Below are positions 5,946-12,406 of a stretch of 12,595 bases of DNA, in pieces. Under the pieces are notes generated by a model that worked only from the letters and a program-made list of their open reading frames with translations, was not told where the DNA came from and ran no database searches. Position 1 is the first letter of the stretch; every line of letters starts with the position of its first letter. This DNA is from Acidilobaceae archaeon. Lineage in GTDB: Archaea; Thermoproteota; Thermoprotei_A; Sulfolobales; Acidilobaceae. A program made the position numbers and the translations under genes. Location of the stretch: NCBI GenBank assembly GCA_026985385.1, contig JALSQM010000056.1, positions 1 to 12,595 on the forward strand. Reading direction: 5' to 3'.

Positions 5946-6495
5946 CGGCGAGCCACCCCGCCAGCTCGGCTGCCCTAGCGTTTAACTCCACCCTATTCTC
6001 GAGTGTCACCTCAACTATACGGGCCCCCCGGGCTAGAATCTTATACATCCAGGGATCCCGTGCCGGCAGCCTAGCGTGGATCACCGCCAGCAGGGGCTTA
6101 CAGGACTCCGCGGCGAGGCGTATCGCCTCCCTCAGCTCCGCCACGGCCAGCTCCATGGGGCCGACCTCGTCTATGGCCACGACGTCGGCCTCCTCGAGGG
6201 CCCTCCTAATAGCCGAGGCCCCCAGGCCCGCGGCCGCTTTCTCGTCTACAGTGTACCTCCCAACCCTGGGGCCCCTGCCGGGGCCCACCCTCGCAAGCCA
6301 GGCCCACGCACCCGTCGCTAGATCAACTATGCGGAAGCCTATCCTCCTACCATTAGCCCCCCTCTCCTCCGGGGCCGCTATACCGCCTACCCTGCAGCCC
6401 ATCTTCTCTAGCTCGCGTACAACCCGGGAGAAGAGGGTGCTCTTGCCGACGCCCGGCCTACCCGTTATTAGGAGCCTCCTCCCCGAGCACTTCAT
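5869..6495 (-). CDS. THEP1-type nucleoside-triphosphatase (DUF265)
   Basis: P-loop NTPase of the THEP1 family, shown in thermophiles to hydrolyse various NTPs; its cellular role is not settled. Walker A is GRPGVGKST (12-20) and Walker B is VVAIDEVGPMEL (105-116), whose DEVGPMEL is diagnostic. Between them lie EERGANGRRIGFRIVDLATG and a VGRYTVDE segment, both in the expected order. The core ends near residue 182; the remaining 26 residues are Gly/Ala-rich and low in complexity, and are encoded where the gene overlaps the start of trm1, so they may be a neutral extension. ATG 6495 has GTGAGG just upstream and lies 38 bases inside the upstream HTH gene. It is the middle gene of a minus-strand operon HTH-THEP1-trm1. 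Confidence 0.9.
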   Translation of the reverse strand: MKCSGRRLLITGRPGVGKSTLFSRVVRELEKMGCRVGGIAAPEERGANGRRIGFRIVDLATGAWAWLARVGPGRGPRVGRYTVDEKAAAGLGASAIRRALEEADVVAIDEVGPMELAVAELREAIRLAAESCKPLLAVIHARLPARDPWMYKILARGARIVEVTLENRVELNARAAELAGWLAGAAGCGGGGEGAAVDTGSLGGAGGL

Positions 6496-7420
6496 CGGGC
6501 CTCACTCTCCTGTCGCGGCGAACCACCCTGATATCGCCCATGCCCATCAGCTCCCTCTCAGCGCTCCTACTCTCGACAACGGCTACGGGCCTGGAGCCCG
6601 CCACCCTCGAGAAGCGGAGTAGGTTATCGACTCTATCGAGGAGCCTTGAGAGCGGCTCCCGCTTGTGGTGATAAGCTATCACTATCCTGGACTCCCTCTT
6701 AACCGCTGTCAGGTCGACGGCCGTCTTCTTTGCGTGGAAGACGCGGGCCCCCCTCTCCTCTAGGATCCTCGCGAGCCTCTCCTCGCCCCTCTCATCATAC
6801 GGTGGCTGCCCCGCCGGCTCCTCCGGGGGCTCCTTGAAGGGGTCTATGGGCTCTATTACTTCCTCGCCTAGGAGCCTCGCCAGCTTCTCGGCCTTGTCGA
6901 GCGTTGGGTCTGCGACCCCCCTCTCATACTCGTAGACCATCTTACGGCTCACGCCGATGAAGCTCGCCACGTCGCCCAGGCTCAGGCCGAGGCTCTCCCT
7001 CGCCCTCCTCATGGCGTCCCCGTCTATCCTAGCCCTGAGGGTGTCGCGGGCTTGGTACGCGTAGAGGCCTCCACCGCCCCTGAGGTACTCCTCCAGCGAT
7101 TCAATGCTGATTACCGGTATGCCCCCCCTCTCGTAGGCCACGTAGGGCGCTAGCTCGCGGCCGCCCATCCTCTCGGCCACGATGCCAGCCGGGAAGCCGA
7201 GCGTGGCCGCGAGCCCCTTAAGCTCGAGTAGCTCTGAGCGCGGGAGCTCGGAGGCGTCGTCCGTTATCTTTAACAGCATGACCCTTCCATCCCTCGTCCT
7301 AGCGACTACGTCCACGCTCCTCCTCTCGATCTTATCGGGGTAGTCTATGACGGCAACCTCATCGCAGTACCTGTAGAGTACTGCCAAAGCCTTGTAGAAT
7401 ACCTCCTTTACCCTAGCCAC
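6458..7420 (-). CDS. COG1395-type archaeal HTH (XRE-like) regulatory protein
   Basis: A conserved archaeal protein annotated as a putative transcriptional regulator; its targets are unknown. The centre (about residues 132-186) is a Cro/C1-type helix-turn-helix: AMRRARESLGLSLGDVASFIG, SRKMVYEYERG and DPTLDKAEKLARLLG. On both sides are alpha/beta domains that resemble each other: SVDVVARTRDGRVMLLKI (35-52) with AGIVAERMGGRELAPY, and TAVDLTAVKRESRIVIAYHHK in the C-terminal third with RPVAVVESRSAEREL, which looks like an internal duplication. Length 320 fits the family. GTG 7420 has GGGG 6 bases upstream and a good TATA (TGTATAAAAG, 7455-7464 minus strand), so this is the first gene of the operon. 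The gene ends overlapping the THEP1 start by 38 bases. Confidence 0.85.
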   Translation of the reverse strand: MARVKEVFYKALAVLYRYCDEVAVIDYPDKIERRSVDVVARTRDGRVMLLKITDDASELPRSELLELKGLAATLGFPAGIVAERMGGRELAPYVAYERGGIPVISIESLEEYLRGGGGLYAYQARDTLRARIDGDAMRRARESLGLSLGDVASFIGVSRKMVYEYERGVADPTLDKAEKLARLLGEEVIEPIDPFKEPPEEPAGQPPYDERGEERLARILEERGARVFHAKKTAVDLTAVKRESRIVIAYHHKREPLSRLLDRVDNLLRFSRVAGSRPVAVVESRSAERELMGMGDIRVVRRDRRVRPDEVLGEEAPNNG

Positions 7421-7454
7421 CCAGGACCCCGCGCCTATTACTACTGGCTTGAGG

Positions 7455-7464
7455 CTTTTATACA
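7455..7464. promoter_or_regulatory. Shared TATA element between the COG1395 operon and the PPP phosphatase
   Basis: Minus strand TGTATAAAAG is a strong TATA box that would start RNA near 7431, about 10 bases before GTG 7420. Read on the plus strand the same bases give CTTTTATACA, with a predicted start near 7486, about 10 bases before TTG 7495. It is the only A/T-rich element in the 74-base gap, so both divergent genes probably depend on it. Confidence 0.55.
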
Positions 7465-7494
7465 GCAGAACCTAGCAACTCGGGGGTCGCGAGC

Positions 7495-8436
7495 TTGGGT
7501 AAAGCTGCGCTCCCCAAGGATCCCGGGGCGCTGCTCAGGAGGCCCTCAGCGGAAGAGCTGGAATCCCTCATAGAGGCCGTCAAGGACCTCCACGCCCGAG
7601 AGGTTGCTCGGGGTAGGGTGGGGGATATACGCAGGCTAGGCGGCGTCTTAATATCCGACCCTATAGACGAGCCACTCGTTATAATAGGGGATCTCCATGG
7701 TGACATAGAGAGTTTAGAGGAGATACTCTCGAAGGTGTGGGGGCTCATACAGCGGGGCGCGGTTGTTGTATTCCTCGGAGACTACATAGATAGGGGGACC
7801 CCAGAGGGTCAGGCGTCCGTGCTAGCGGCCGTCCTAAGGCTCAAGGAGGCGGCCCCCGAGAGGGTGATCCTACTCAGGGGGAACCACGAGCCTCCACCCG
7901 GCCTAGAGCCTAGCCCCCACGACTACCCCCTGGCGCTCCTGCGACTCTACGACAAGAAGGCTCCGGCCCTCTACGAGGAGTCGCGGGCCCTCTTCAACAC
8001 GATGCCTCATGCCCTGCTAGTCAAGGGGTGGGCCCTCCTAGTCCACGGGGGTATACCCACGGGGAGCCTTGGGCGCTCCACGCCCGAGGAGGTGCTAGGC
8101 GCGGGGGAGGATCCCCCGATGGATATACTCGAGGAGATACTCTGGAACGACCCAGTGGAGGACGTCGAGTTCAGGAGGCCAAGCATTAGGGGGGCAGGCT
8201 ACGAGTGGGGCCCCAAGGCGACGGCCATGGCCTTAAAGAAGCTCAACGTGAAGTACATAATAAGGGCCCACGAGGCCGTCTACACGGGCTACAAGCTCAA
8301 CCACGGGGGGAGGGTTGTAACAGTCTTCAGCAGGAGGGGGATGCCCTACGGGAACCCCAAGGCTGCATTCCTCGCCTGCCCCAAGCCCCCGGAGGGTGGG
8401 GGGATACTCTCCTGCATCAGGGTCATAGGATCCTAG
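7495..8436 (+). CDS. PPP-family serine/threonine protein phosphatase (PP1-arch type)
   Basis: Metal-dependent protein phosphatase that removes phosphate from Ser/Thr residues, with close relatives characterised in crenarchaea. All signature motifs are intact and ordered: GDLHG (65-69), GDYIDRG (95-101), RGNHE (128-132), WNDP (217-220), HGG (184-186) and RAHE (257-260); the Asp, His and Asn residues of these coordinate the two metals. Length 313 is normal. An N-terminal helix-rich stretch (to about residue 60) precedes the core. The start is TTG 7495, with GGGGGT (7482-7487) upstream; no ATG or GTG exists close by in frame before the core. It is transcribed alone, divergent from the COG1395 operon, and is followed by a 67-base gap to the convergent DHPS gene. 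Confidence 0.93.
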   Translation: MGKAALPKDPGALLRRPSAEELESLIEAVKDLHAREVARGRVGDIRRLGGVLISDPIDEPLVIIGDLHGDIESLEEILSKVWGLIQRGAVVVFLGDYIDRGTPEGQASVLAAVLRLKEAAPERVILLRGNHEPPPGLEPSPHDYPLALLRLYDKKAPALYEESRALFNTMPHALLVKGWALLVHGGIPTGSLGRSTPEEVLGAGEDPPMDILEEILWNDPVEDVEFRRPSIRGAGYEWGPKATAMALKKLNVKYIIRAHEAVYTGYKLNHGGRVVTVFSRRGMPYGNPKAAFLACPKPPEGGGILSCIRVIGS

Positions 8437-8503
8437 CCGGCCACGCCTCGCCGTTAGGCGCCGCAGGGTCGGTCTAGGCCTCTACGAGCGCGCCCTTCAA
8501 CCA

Positions 8504-9388
8504 CTATCGCCCCAGCCTCATGCGGGCTATGAACTCCGCCACCCTAACGGCGTCCCTAGTCTCTGCGGGGTCGTGCGTCCTGACTATGTGGGCCCCATTG
8601 TAGACTGCTATAGCCGTGGCGGCTAGGCTCCCCCAGAGCCTCTCGGCGGGATCCTCTCTCCCAGTTATCGCCCCTATGAAGGACTTCCTCGAAACCCCCA
8701 CGAGGATGGGCCGCCCAAGGCATCTGAGGATCTCGAGATTCGCTAGGATTGTTGAGTCCCACTCGTACCAGGGAGGGCTTTTGGGCCTGAAGAAGCCTAT
8801 AGCGGGATCCACTACGACCTTGGATATATCGATGCCCGCGGCCTCTGCTATTCTCAGCGACTCCGCCAGGGCTCCCAGCACCACTGGGATCGGGCTAGCC
8901 CTCTCAGGTAGCTCCCGGCTATGCGCCGCCACTATAACGGGTACCGAGTACTCCGCGACGACCCGCGGCATCCGCGGGTCCCCCTTAAGGCCATACACGT
9001 CATTCACTATATCCGCGCCAGCCTCTATAGCCTCCTCGGCAACGCGGGCCCTCGTGGTGTCGACTGAAACGGGGATCCTCACCTTAGAGTTCTCCTTGAT
9101 AGACCTAATGGCCTCGACGACCCTCCTCGCCTCAACGTCCTCGGGGACGTATGTATCCTTGTAGGGGGCAGTCGACCTCCCGCCAACATCTATAAAGTCC
9201 GCCCCAGCCCTCTCAAGCTCCTCGGCCCTAGCAGCGACGGCCTCGGGATCAACCACTATTGAGCCTCTATAGAAGGATTCAGGGCTAACATTTATCACAG
9301 CCATTATCCGAACGGGATACTCATCGCCGACTTGCACGCCCGCTATAGAAGCCCTAATGACCCCCACGGGGCCACACCATGGCCCCAC
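8504..9388 (-). CDS. folP: Dihydropteroate synthase (archaeal type)
   Basis: Joins a pterin diphosphate to a p-aminobenzoate-type acceptor in synthesis of folate-like C1 carriers; in archaea the natural acceptor may differ. Motifs on the TIM barrel: RIMAVINVSPESFYRGS (27-43, pterin site), DFIDVGGRSTAPY (64-76, the archaeal form of the E-S-T-R-P motif), PVSVDTTRARVAEEAIEAGADIVNDV (106-131), DPAIGF (194-199), VGVSRKSFIG (230-239) and IVRTHDPAETRDAVRVAE near the end. Length 294 is normal. GTG 9388 lies about 26 bases after TGTAAAG (9411-9417), which suits a leaderless message; GTG 9367 is a shorter alternative. The HTH gene upstream on the same strand ends 74 bases before it. Confidence 0.92.
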   Translation of the reverse strand: MGPWCGPVGVIRASIAGVQVGDEYPVRIMAVINVSPESFYRGSIVVDPEAVAARAEELERAGADFIDVGGRSTAPYKDTYVPEDVEARRVVEAIRSIKENSKVRIPVSVDTTRARVAEEAIEAGADIVNDVYGLKGDPRMPRVVAEYSVPVIVAAHSRELPERASPIPVVLGALAESLRIAEAAGIDISKVVVDPAIGFFRPKSPPWYEWDSTILANLEILRCLGRPILVGVSRKSFIGAITGREDPAERLWGSLAATAIAVYNGAHIVRTHDPAETRDAVRVAEFIARMRLGR

Positions 9389-9410
9389 CCCCTAGACGGG
9401 GCCCTTAGGC

Positions 9411-9417
9411 CTTTACA
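9411..9417 (-). promoter_or_regulatory. TATA-like promoter of the DHPS gene
   Basis: Minus strand TGTAAAG lies about 26 bases upstream of GTG 9388, the distance expected for a TATA box of a leaderless archaeal transcript. It suggests that DHPS is transcribed separately from the HTH gene just upstream. Confidence 0.4.
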
Positions 9418-9431
9418 CGGGCCAAGCGTGA

Positions 9432-9451
9432 GAGGCGAGGCCACCGCCTCG
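9432..9451 (-). other. Small hairpin after the HTH gene
   Basis: GAGGCG (9432-9437) and CGCCTC (9445-9450) form a six-pair stem with a 7-base loop, 12 bases after the stop of the HTH gene on the minus strand; an alternative pairing CGAGG/CCTCG covers 9436-9451. There is no following T-run, so a terminator role is doubtful; it may only stabilise the message end. Confidence 0.25.
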
Positions 9452-9462
9452 ATTGGATCTTC

Positions 9463-9921
9463 TCAGTTCTGAGTCTGGGGTGAGCCTTCCTTTAGTTGCG
9501 GGAGTTTTTCTAGCTCCCTCGCGAAGGGTGCTTCGCAGCTGTATTTGTTGAAGTGGTTACAAAGGTAGCATATTATGGCTCTGAAAGCCTTCTCTTTAAC
9601 CTCTATGCTGGCGTTGCCTAGGAGTATGCTTGCGACTCTCTCAACCACCCGCCTTAGGTCGTTGTTCGACAGGATCTCCCTCAAGTACCTGGAGCCCCTT
9701 TTACCCGTGACGTAGTATGTTACCGCCGCGGGTGTTAAGCCGAGCAGCGAGGCCACCCTATACTTGCTCGCCCCCATCTCAACCATGACCACGGCGAGCG
9801 CCGCTCTGATCGACGGGATTATCTCTCGGGCGGCGTACTCGCATGGCATTTCAGCTATTTTGCCTCTCCTGGCCTCCCTCAAGGCTCTAACACGCCCTGG
9901 CCCTCTACGTTGTCGATTCAT
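9463..9921 (-). CDS. COG2522-type archaeal HTH regulator with Cys cluster
   Basis: Predicted DNA-binding regulator. The family signature MPCEYAAREIIPSIRAALAV (25-44) leads into a helix-turn-helix, ASKYRVASLLGLTPAAVTYYVTGKRG (51-76), typical of archaeal regulators of this group, which also occur fused to ThiD/ThiN-type domains. The C-terminal part holds C-Y-L-C (118-121) and Cys129; with Cys27 these could bind a metal or Fe-S cluster or form a redox switch. The first 24 residues are Arg-rich and may not be translated: ATG 9849 begins exactly at the conserved MPCE. ATG 9921 would fit a leaderless start from a weak TACATAG near 9946, while the better TATA at 9931-9940 favours the inner start. 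It is divergent from the disulfide oxidoreductase gene, 52 bases away. Confidence 0.75.
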   Translation of the reverse strand: MNRQRRGPGRVRALREARRGKIAEMPCEYAAREIIPSIRAALAVVMVEMGASKYRVASLLGLTPAAVTYYVTGKRGSRYLREILSNNDLRRVVERVASILLGNASIEVKEKAFRAIICYLCNHFNKYSCEAPFARELEKLPQLKEGSPQTQN

Positions 9922-9930
9922 GTAACAGCG

Positions 9931-9940
9931 TTAATATACT
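9931..9940. promoter_or_regulatory. TATA element between the HTH regulator and protein disulfide oxidoreductase
   Basis: TTAATATACT reads as a TATA box on both strands. On the plus strand it would start RNA near 9960, just before the oxidoreductase start at 9974. On the minus strand (AGTATATTAA) it would start RNA near 9909, after ATG 9921 but before ATG 9849 of the regulator. A regulator with Cys residues sharing a promoter with a thiol oxidoreductase suggests possible co-regulation. Confidence 0.5.
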
Positions 9941-9973
9941 CTCGCTATGTAGGGGGCCAGGGGGGTGTGGGGT

Positions 9974-10711
9974 ATGGCTGGGAGGTTCTACGAGCTGGAT
10001 CTAAGCCCGGAGTTCATGGAGGATCTCAGGGAGAGCCTGGCGGACATGGTGAACCCCGTTAGGGTCGACGTGTTCGTTGGCCCCAACTGCGAGACCTGCG
10101 AGGACACGGTAAAGCTTATGAAGGCCTTCGAGGAGGCGGCACCCGTCGTTAAAGGTAAGAGGCTCCTAGAACTCAGGATATTCGATAAGTCCAACCCAGA
10201 GCACCGCCAGGAGTTTGAGAGGCAGGGGATAGAGAGGGTGCCAAGCGTCACACTGATAGATGGCTACATACGCTACACAGGCATACCGGCGGGAGAGGAG
10301 GTTAGAGGCCTCGTCGAGACGATACTACGCATCAGCGAGGGCGATAGCGGCCTTGAAGAGGAGACCGCCAGAGCCCTGGCGGGGCTCAAGAATAAGGTTC
10401 ACATAGAGGTTATAGTAACGCCTAGCTGCCCCTACTGCCCATACGCCGTGCTTCTAGCCAACATGTTCGCTTACGAGGCGTGGAAGAGGGGTAGTAGAAT
10501 GGTTATCGCAGACACAGTCGAGGCCTATGAGAACTCTGACATAGCGGATAAATACGGTGTCATGAGCGTCCCAACCATAGCACTCAACGGGATTGTGGCC
10601 TTCATAGGGGTCCCCTACGAGGAGGACTTCATAAACTACGTGGTAGCAGCGGCGGAGGGCAGGGTCGAGGAGATAGCCCTTAAGGAGTATGGAGACGCCA
10701 CTAGCCTCTAG
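9974..10711 (+). CDS. pdo: Protein disulfide oxidoreductase, two thioredoxin folds
   Basis: PDO makes and shuffles disulfide bonds in the cytoplasm of hyperthermophiles and accepts electrons from a thioredoxin-reductase-like partner. Counted from the upstream GTG 9965, the first thioredoxin unit has C-E-T-C (Cys42, Cys45) after VDVFVGPN and its cis-Pro loop VPSVTLIDG (92-100); the second has C-P-Y-C (Cys155, Cys158) after IEVIVTPS and its own VPTIALNG. This tandem layout and a length near 245 are typical of PDO. ATG 9974 has GGGGGTG (9961-9967) 6 bases upstream and is preferred; GTG 9965 would add three residues. The C-E-T-C pair in the N-terminal unit is less usual than the classical C-P-Y-C. 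Its last 11 bases overlap the convergent orphan gene. Confidence 0.94.
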   Translation: MAGRFYELDLSPEFMEDLRESLADMVNPVRVDVFVGPNCETCEDTVKLMKAFEEAAPVVKGKRLLELRIFDKSNPEHRQEFERQGIERVPSVTLIDGYIRYTGIPAGEEVRGLVETILRISEGDSGLEEETARALAGLKNKVHIEVIVTPSCPYCPYAVLLANMFAYEAWKRGSRMVIADTVEAYENSDIADKYGVMSVPTIALNGIVAFIGVPYEEDFINYVVAAAEGRVEEIALKEYGDATSL

Positions 10712-11867
10712 CCCTCCCGAGCCTCTCCCTGAGGATCTCGGCTATCCCCCTTTTCTCGAGTTCAACGGCAGCGACGACGTGCCACCCCGGCGGCAGCGGG
10801 ATCCTCGTTAGCCCCCTCTCAACGGGTACCCAGTCCTCCCCTAGAGCGTCGACCACCAGGACTCTAGGCGCCACGGGCTTGCTAAACCGCAGCTCGAGAA
10901 TCCCGGGGCTGCCGGCGGGTGTCCATGCATAGAACCATATGGTCTCGCCATCCACGAGACTGGAGCCAGCGCAGTTAGCGCACCTAGCATGGCCTAGGCC
11001 CCCCTCCGGTCCCCGGGAGTCGGGGGGTGTGAGTAGCTCGAATAGAGACCTAGCAGCCCTAAGCGGCCCCCCCGAGCCGAGGGCATAGGGCCTCCCCTGG
11101 AGGCCTTCCACCTCGAGCCTGCCTGGAGAGGCCCTGAGCCTGACTCCCCAGGGTGAGGAGGCGTAGAGGCTCGCCGTGGGGCACTCCACGGTGATGGCGT
11201 TAGCCTCGACCTCGACGGAGTGGGTGGCATACATGTAAACTGGCCCCCCAGGATGTAGCACCCCTACCCTATAGTCGGCGCAGTCGACCTCCAGCGCTAG
11301 GGGCCCCCGGGCAACGGCCTGGCCCTCGGAGTAGAGTAGGGTAGCGCCACCGCCGAGGCATGAGATGACGCGCCTACCCCCGGGTGTAGAGGCTAGAGTG
11401 CACTCCGCGCCGACGATCCTAGCGCCCCCAATGCTTGGGGGCCCTGATGCCCGGGGTGCTCTCTTGCTACAGCTGCATGGGCTCCTTGACTGGAGGGGCT
11501 CTAGGTCTGGCACGCCTACAAGCCTTCCATCGAGCTCGACACAGCCCGGGAACCCGCTCTCGCCCTGGGCTGGGAGGATCCTGGGGTGTAGGAGGGGGTT
11601 GAAGCACTCCCCCGAGCCGGGCTCTCTAGGCCTACCCGGGGGGGCTTTGAGGTCGTACTTGGGGGGCGCGCCTAGGATCGCCTTGAGGCCCCTGCCTATG
11701 CTGACGCCCTCCCAGTGGAGCTCGACTCCAAGGCCGCTGTAATCGTAGCCGCAGAGGCGGGCTATCGGGGGGGCTCCCAGGATCCCCTTGGGGCCCTCCT
11801 CCTCGAGGAGAGAGCACCAGTCTAGCGGGCTAAGCCTCGAGAATGCTTCTAAGTACGTCTTCGACAT
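10701..11867 (-). CDS. Cysteine-rich hypothetical protein
   Basis: I do not recognise this 388-residue protein. It has no signal peptide and no membrane segment. It holds 12 cysteines (18, 39, 88, 109, 131, 133, 156, 170, 196, 229, 296, 299), including C-S-C and C-A-N-C, which is high for a hyperthermophile. ILGAPP occurs twice (29-34, 64-69), hinting at an internal repeat. From about residue 150 the pattern of short alternating hydrophobic stretches and many Gly/Pro suggests beta-sandwich folds; the end (ETIWFYAWTPAG, ELRFSKPVAPRVLVVDALGE, RIPLPPGWHVVAAVEL) resembles C-terminal beta-sandwiches of some glycoside hydrolases, but no catalytic motif is seen. The frame is clean and ATG 11867 lies 38 bases inside the upstream orphan gene, which supports it being real. 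It is convergent with pdo. Confidence 0.7.
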   Translation of the reverse strand: MSKTYLEAFSRLSPLDWCSLLEEEGPKGILGAPPIARLCGYDYSGLGVELHWEGVSIGRGLKAILGAPPKYDLKAPPGRPREPGSGECFNPLLHPRILPAQGESGFPGCVELDGRLVGVPDLEPLQSRSPCSCSKRAPRASGPPSIGGARIVGAECTLASTPGGRRVISCLGGGATLLYSEGQAVARGPLALEVDCADYRVGVLHPGGPVYMYATHSVEVEANAITVECPTASLYASSPWGVRLRASPGRLEVEGLQGRPYALGSGGPLRAARSLFELLTPPDSRGPEGGLGHARCANCAGSSLVDGETIWFYAWTPAGSPGILELRFSKPVAPRVLVVDALGEDWVPVERGLTRIPLPPGWHVVAAVELEKRGIAEILRERLGRARG

Positions 11868-12180
11868 CCCCTGGATCCACCCTCTTTAGGACACCGTAGA
11901 GCCTCTCACCCTCATTATAGTCTATATTGGCTCCAAGCGCCTCTAGATGCTCTGCGAGGCTCTCCCGCGAGGCCTCACCGCGCGCTAGCACACTAACCCT
12001 GAGGCCATCCTCGCCCTCCCTAAGCGATACAGAGACCTTGAGGAGGCCATCCCTACTATAGCCCGTCACTCTAACCTCGCCGACGCTTCCGCCGGTGAGG
12101 GTCTTATACCTGGCCCTCGACTCGCTCACACTCATGCCAGCGCCCTCGAGCACCCTACGAGCCCTTGCAACCCACTCCAC
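11830..12180 (-). CDS. Small hypothetical alpha/beta protein
   Basis: Not recognised. About 116 residues, soluble and highly charged. The pattern is a first helix (VEWVARARRVLEGAGMSV), several strands (RYKTLTGG, EVRVTGYSRD, LLKVSVSLRE, LRVSVLARG), then two helices separated by a strand (ASRESLAEHLEALGANIDY, GERLYGVLKRV, DPGDVEDVLRSILEA), which suggests a compact alpha/beta domain. GTG 12186, TTG 12183 and GTG 12180 are all possible; GTG 12180 is preferred because GGTGAG ends 6 bases before it. The 3' end overlaps the start of the Cys-rich orphan by 38 bases, so the two are probably translated together. The upstream 220 bases carry nested inverted repeats that may form the 5' leader of this message. 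Confidence 0.68.
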   Translation of the reverse strand: MEWVARARRVLEGAGMSVSESRARYKTLTGGSVGEVRVTGYSRDGLLKVSVSLREGEDGLRVSVLARGEASRESLAEHLEALGANIDYNEGERLYGVLKRVDPGDVEDVLRSILEA

Positions 12181-12199
12181 CAACACCTCACCCCCGCAA

Positions 12200-12286
12200 G
12201 CCCATAGCCTGGGCGGCCCGCCGGTTGGCCCGCGATAATTCCGTCACAGATCCGGTTGGGGGCAAGTATCCTCACCCCGGCGGGCC
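12200..12286 (-). ncRNA. Candidate structured RNA or 5' leader with nested inverted repeats
   Basis: On the minus strand, GGCCCGCCGG (12286-12277) pairs perfectly with CCGGCGGGCC (12224-12215), closing a 72-base element. Inside it, a hairpin spans 12278-12259 (GGGGTGAG, loop GATA, CTTGCCCC; eight pairs including two G-T), sharing two bases with the outer stem. A second copy of GCGGGCC (12233-12227) could replace the outer 3' arm, so two exclusive folds exist. Directly after it GCCCA-GGCTA-TGGGC (12214-12200) forms another hairpin, followed by the ribosome site GGGGGTGAG of the 116-residue gene. CTTAAGA (about 12312-12318) may be a weak TATA placing the 5' end near 12289, right at the outer stem. 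No known RNA family was recognised. Confidence 0.4.
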
Positions 12287-12406
12287 ACCCCTCTAGGCTG
12301 GAGGCAACCCTCTTAAGGGCCCCCAGGATCCCCTAAAGCGCACCGGGATGAGGGTTTACTCCCGGTCCGAGCCTCGAGGCATGAGGTGAACATACCCGGC
12401 CGACCG
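12287..12406. other. Remaining gene-free stretch with palindromes
   Basis: No ORF is supported. Two structures stand just after (minus strand) the end of the rightmost gene: ACCGGGA (12342-12348) with TCCCGGT (12360-12366), seven pairs around an 11-base loop, and the perfect 10-base palindrome GCCTCGAGGC (12371-12380). These may mark a transcript end. The segment also contains the weak TATA-like CTTAAGA and TTTAGGG sites for the downstream minus-strand transcript. Confidence 0.35.

Noticed and set aside
6780..6800. Perfect C box ATGATGA on the minus strand
   Set aside because: It lies inside the COG1395 coding frame and no CTGA D box follows at guide-RNA distance.
8437..8503. Possible hairpin terminator between phosphatase and DHPS
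   Set aside because: Only short pairings such as GCCT/AGGC and no T-run; nothing distinguishes it from GC-rich background.
8616..9164. Plus-strand ORF of 182 codons opposite DHPS
   Set aside because: It is the complement of a clearly conserved DHPS gene and shows Ser/Ala/Thr-rich shadow composition.
12215..12286. tRNA, because of a 72-base element closed by a long stem
   Set aside because: No T-loop or D-loop consensus, no anticodon arm geometry and no U8-like position; the stem is 10 bp, not 7.
12343..12403. Possible C/D box guide RNA (GGGATGA ... CCGA ... ATGAGGTGA ... CCGA)
   Set aside because: Size is right, but the C box has a mismatch at a key position, both D boxes read CCGA instead of CTGA, and the D'-C' spacing is too long.
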